Source of the DNA: an uncultured Bacteroidales bacterium | GTDB lineage: Bacteria > Bacteroidota > Bacteroidia > Bacteroidales > FEN-979 | Direction of reading: 5' to 3' | Length of the DNA: 32,803 nucleotides | NCBI GenBank assembly: GCA_903828645.1 | Contig: CAIKNA010000029.1 | Location: forward strand, 1-32,803 | Part shown: positions 31,869-32,803 of the stretch, piece after piece | How positions within the stretch are numbered: position 1 is the stretch's first letter | How the letters are laid out: each line of letters opens with the position of its first letter | Translations under genes and position numbers: made by a program | Notes under the pieces: model-generated | Told to the model about the DNA's origin: nothing | Database searches by the model: none | The model's input: the letters and a program-made list of their open reading frames with translations, nothing else

Positions 31869-32803
31869 TGGAAATCCTTACATCCACCGACTGGACCGAA
31901 TATGAGCTGATCGACACCGGCAACCGCGAAAAGCTGGAGCGGTTCGGGAAATACATCCTGATCCGCCCCGAGCCCCAGGCGGTCTGGCAGAAATCGCTTT
32001 CCGAAAGCGAATGGGAAAAGCTCAGCCATGCACGGTATGTGCGCATGAAAGGAAAAAAAAGCGCGGGTGATGAGAACGAGCGCGGATCATGGATCAGGAA
32101 ACCGAAGATGCCCGATCAGTGGATCATCGGGTACAATTACAGGCAGATGCACCTGAACTTCAGGCTTGGCCTCACCGCCTTCGGCCATATCGGGGTCTTT
32201 CCCGAGCAGGCCATCAACTGGAACTACATCTATGATGTGATCACGGAGCATCATCTTGAACCCGGCGATTCATCGCCTGGCTCGTCACGCGTCACGCGTC
32301 ACGTGTCACGCATTCTCAACCTCTTCGCCTACACCGGCGGTTCCTCCCTTGCCGCGAAGGCAGCCGGTGCCGATGTGGTGCATGTGGATTCGGTAAAACC
32401 GGTGATCACCTGGGCCAGGGAGATGATGGAGGCCAGCAATCTCGACAACATCCGCTGGGTGGTGGAGGATGCCATGAATTTTGTCCGCCGGGAAGTGAAG
32501 CGCGGAAACCGTTACGACGGCATCATCCTCGATCCGCCGGCTTACGGAAGGGGACCCGACGGGGAGAAATGGATCCTGGAAGATTCGATCGATGAAATTA
32601 TTGCCATCTGCAAAGAGCTGCTCGTCCCCGAGCAGGGGTTCTTCTTACTGAGTTTGTACTCCATGGGATTTTCGTCGCTGATTCCCGAAAACCTGGTTAA
32701 AACCCGTTTCGGTGAAATCCCCGGCATGCAGAGCGGGGAGTTTTATTTCGCCGACAAGGGTAAAAGAAAACTCCCGCTGGGAACGTTTCTGAGGTTTGAC
32801 AGG
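31869..32803 (+). CDS. Class I SAM-dependent methyltransferase (RlmI/RlmK-like), 3' end outside window
   Basis: About 311 residues are visible. The start MEILTSTDWTEYELIDTGN is followed by QWIIGYNYRQMHLNFRLG and GHIGVFPEQ. The SAM-binding motif NLFAYTGGSSLAAKAAGADV then appears, with VHVDSVKPVITWARE and the DPPAYGRGP motif of nucleic-acid methyltransferases. The protein probably methylates rRNA. Just before the SAM motif there is an extra stretch DSSPGSSRVTRHVSR encoded by a heptanucleotide tandem repeat, which is not expected in this family. The reading frame is intact in this copy. The gene continues past the right edge. Confidence 0.88.
32284..32311 (+). repeat. Heptanucleotide tandem repeat (GTCACGY)x4 inside the methyltransferase gene
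   Basis: Four adjacent 7-nt units read GTCACGC, GTCACGC, GTCACGT, GTCACGC. Because the unit length is not a multiple of three, gain or loss of one unit would shift the reading frame of the methyltransferase ahead of its SAM-binding motif. Confidence 0.85.

Noticed and set aside
1-32803. CRISPR arrays, insertion sequences, phage genes, integrases
   Set aside because: None found; the only repeats are in-frame coding repeats, the heptamer array and short palindromes.

Overview
This window looks like chromosomal DNA of an anaerobic, fermentative member of the Bacteroidota. Three things point there. One gene encodes a secreted protein with a type IX secretion (Por) C-terminal sorting domain. Several intergenic regions carry the Bacteroidota sigma-factor promoter pattern TTTG-N19-21-TAnnTTTG. 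The sodium-pumping methylmalonyl-CoA decarboxylase operon fits succinate-to-propionate fermentation. The exact genus cannot be read from the sequence. I see no phage, transposon, CRISPR array or other clear mobile element; this is mostly core genome with some lineage-specific genes.

Layout. (1) 1-5130, minus strand: one tight operon, reading mce, mmdA, oadG-like, biotin carrier, mmdB, udk and a DUF255 thioredoxin-like gene cut by the window edge. It starts from a textbook Bacteroidota promoter, with a perfect 16-bp palindrome over the expected start site. (2) 5318-11419, plus strand: a TetR regulator, a TolC-type outer-membrane factor, an HlyD-type adaptor, two ABC-2 permeases (no ATPase) and a CYTH phosphatase-like protein. 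(3) 11397-12509: tRNA-Ala(GGC) on the minus strand, ThpR/LigT on the plus strand, a small DUF6249-like membrane protein on the minus strand, and two hairpin terminators that overlap the stop codons of opposite-strand genes. (4) 12594-15578, minus strand: a 994-residue type IX-secreted protein with Asp-box repeats and PKD-like domains. (5) 15738-16745: an ECF sigma factor and a small membrane protein, possibly its anti-sigma partner. (6) 16765-18601, minus strand: rpiB and a LutB-like iron-sulfur protein. (7) 18602-19069: an AT-rich intergenic region. (8) 19070-27505, plus strand: a tightly packed operon of a nadA-MORN in-frame fusion, an RluB-like pseudouridine synthase with a long basic repetitive N-terminus, a REC-PAS protein without an output domain, and two tandem DUF3857/transglutaminase-like secreted proteins, the second without the catalytic cysteine. 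(9) 27512-31353, minus strand: dnaG and a GT-C-type membrane glycosyltransferase. (10) 31481-32803, plus strand: a small cupin and a class I rRNA methyltransferase, cut by the window edge, with a heptanucleotide tandem repeat inside its coding sequence.

The strongest oddity is the nadA fusion. The conserved NadA tail runs without a stop into a signal peptide and then about 500 residues of MORN-type repeats, so one reading frame encodes a cytosolic Fe-S enzyme followed by an apparently exported protein. The gene order nadA-MORN / rluB / REC-PAS / transglutaminase / dead transglutaminase has no obvious shared function and is the best candidate here for something undescribed.
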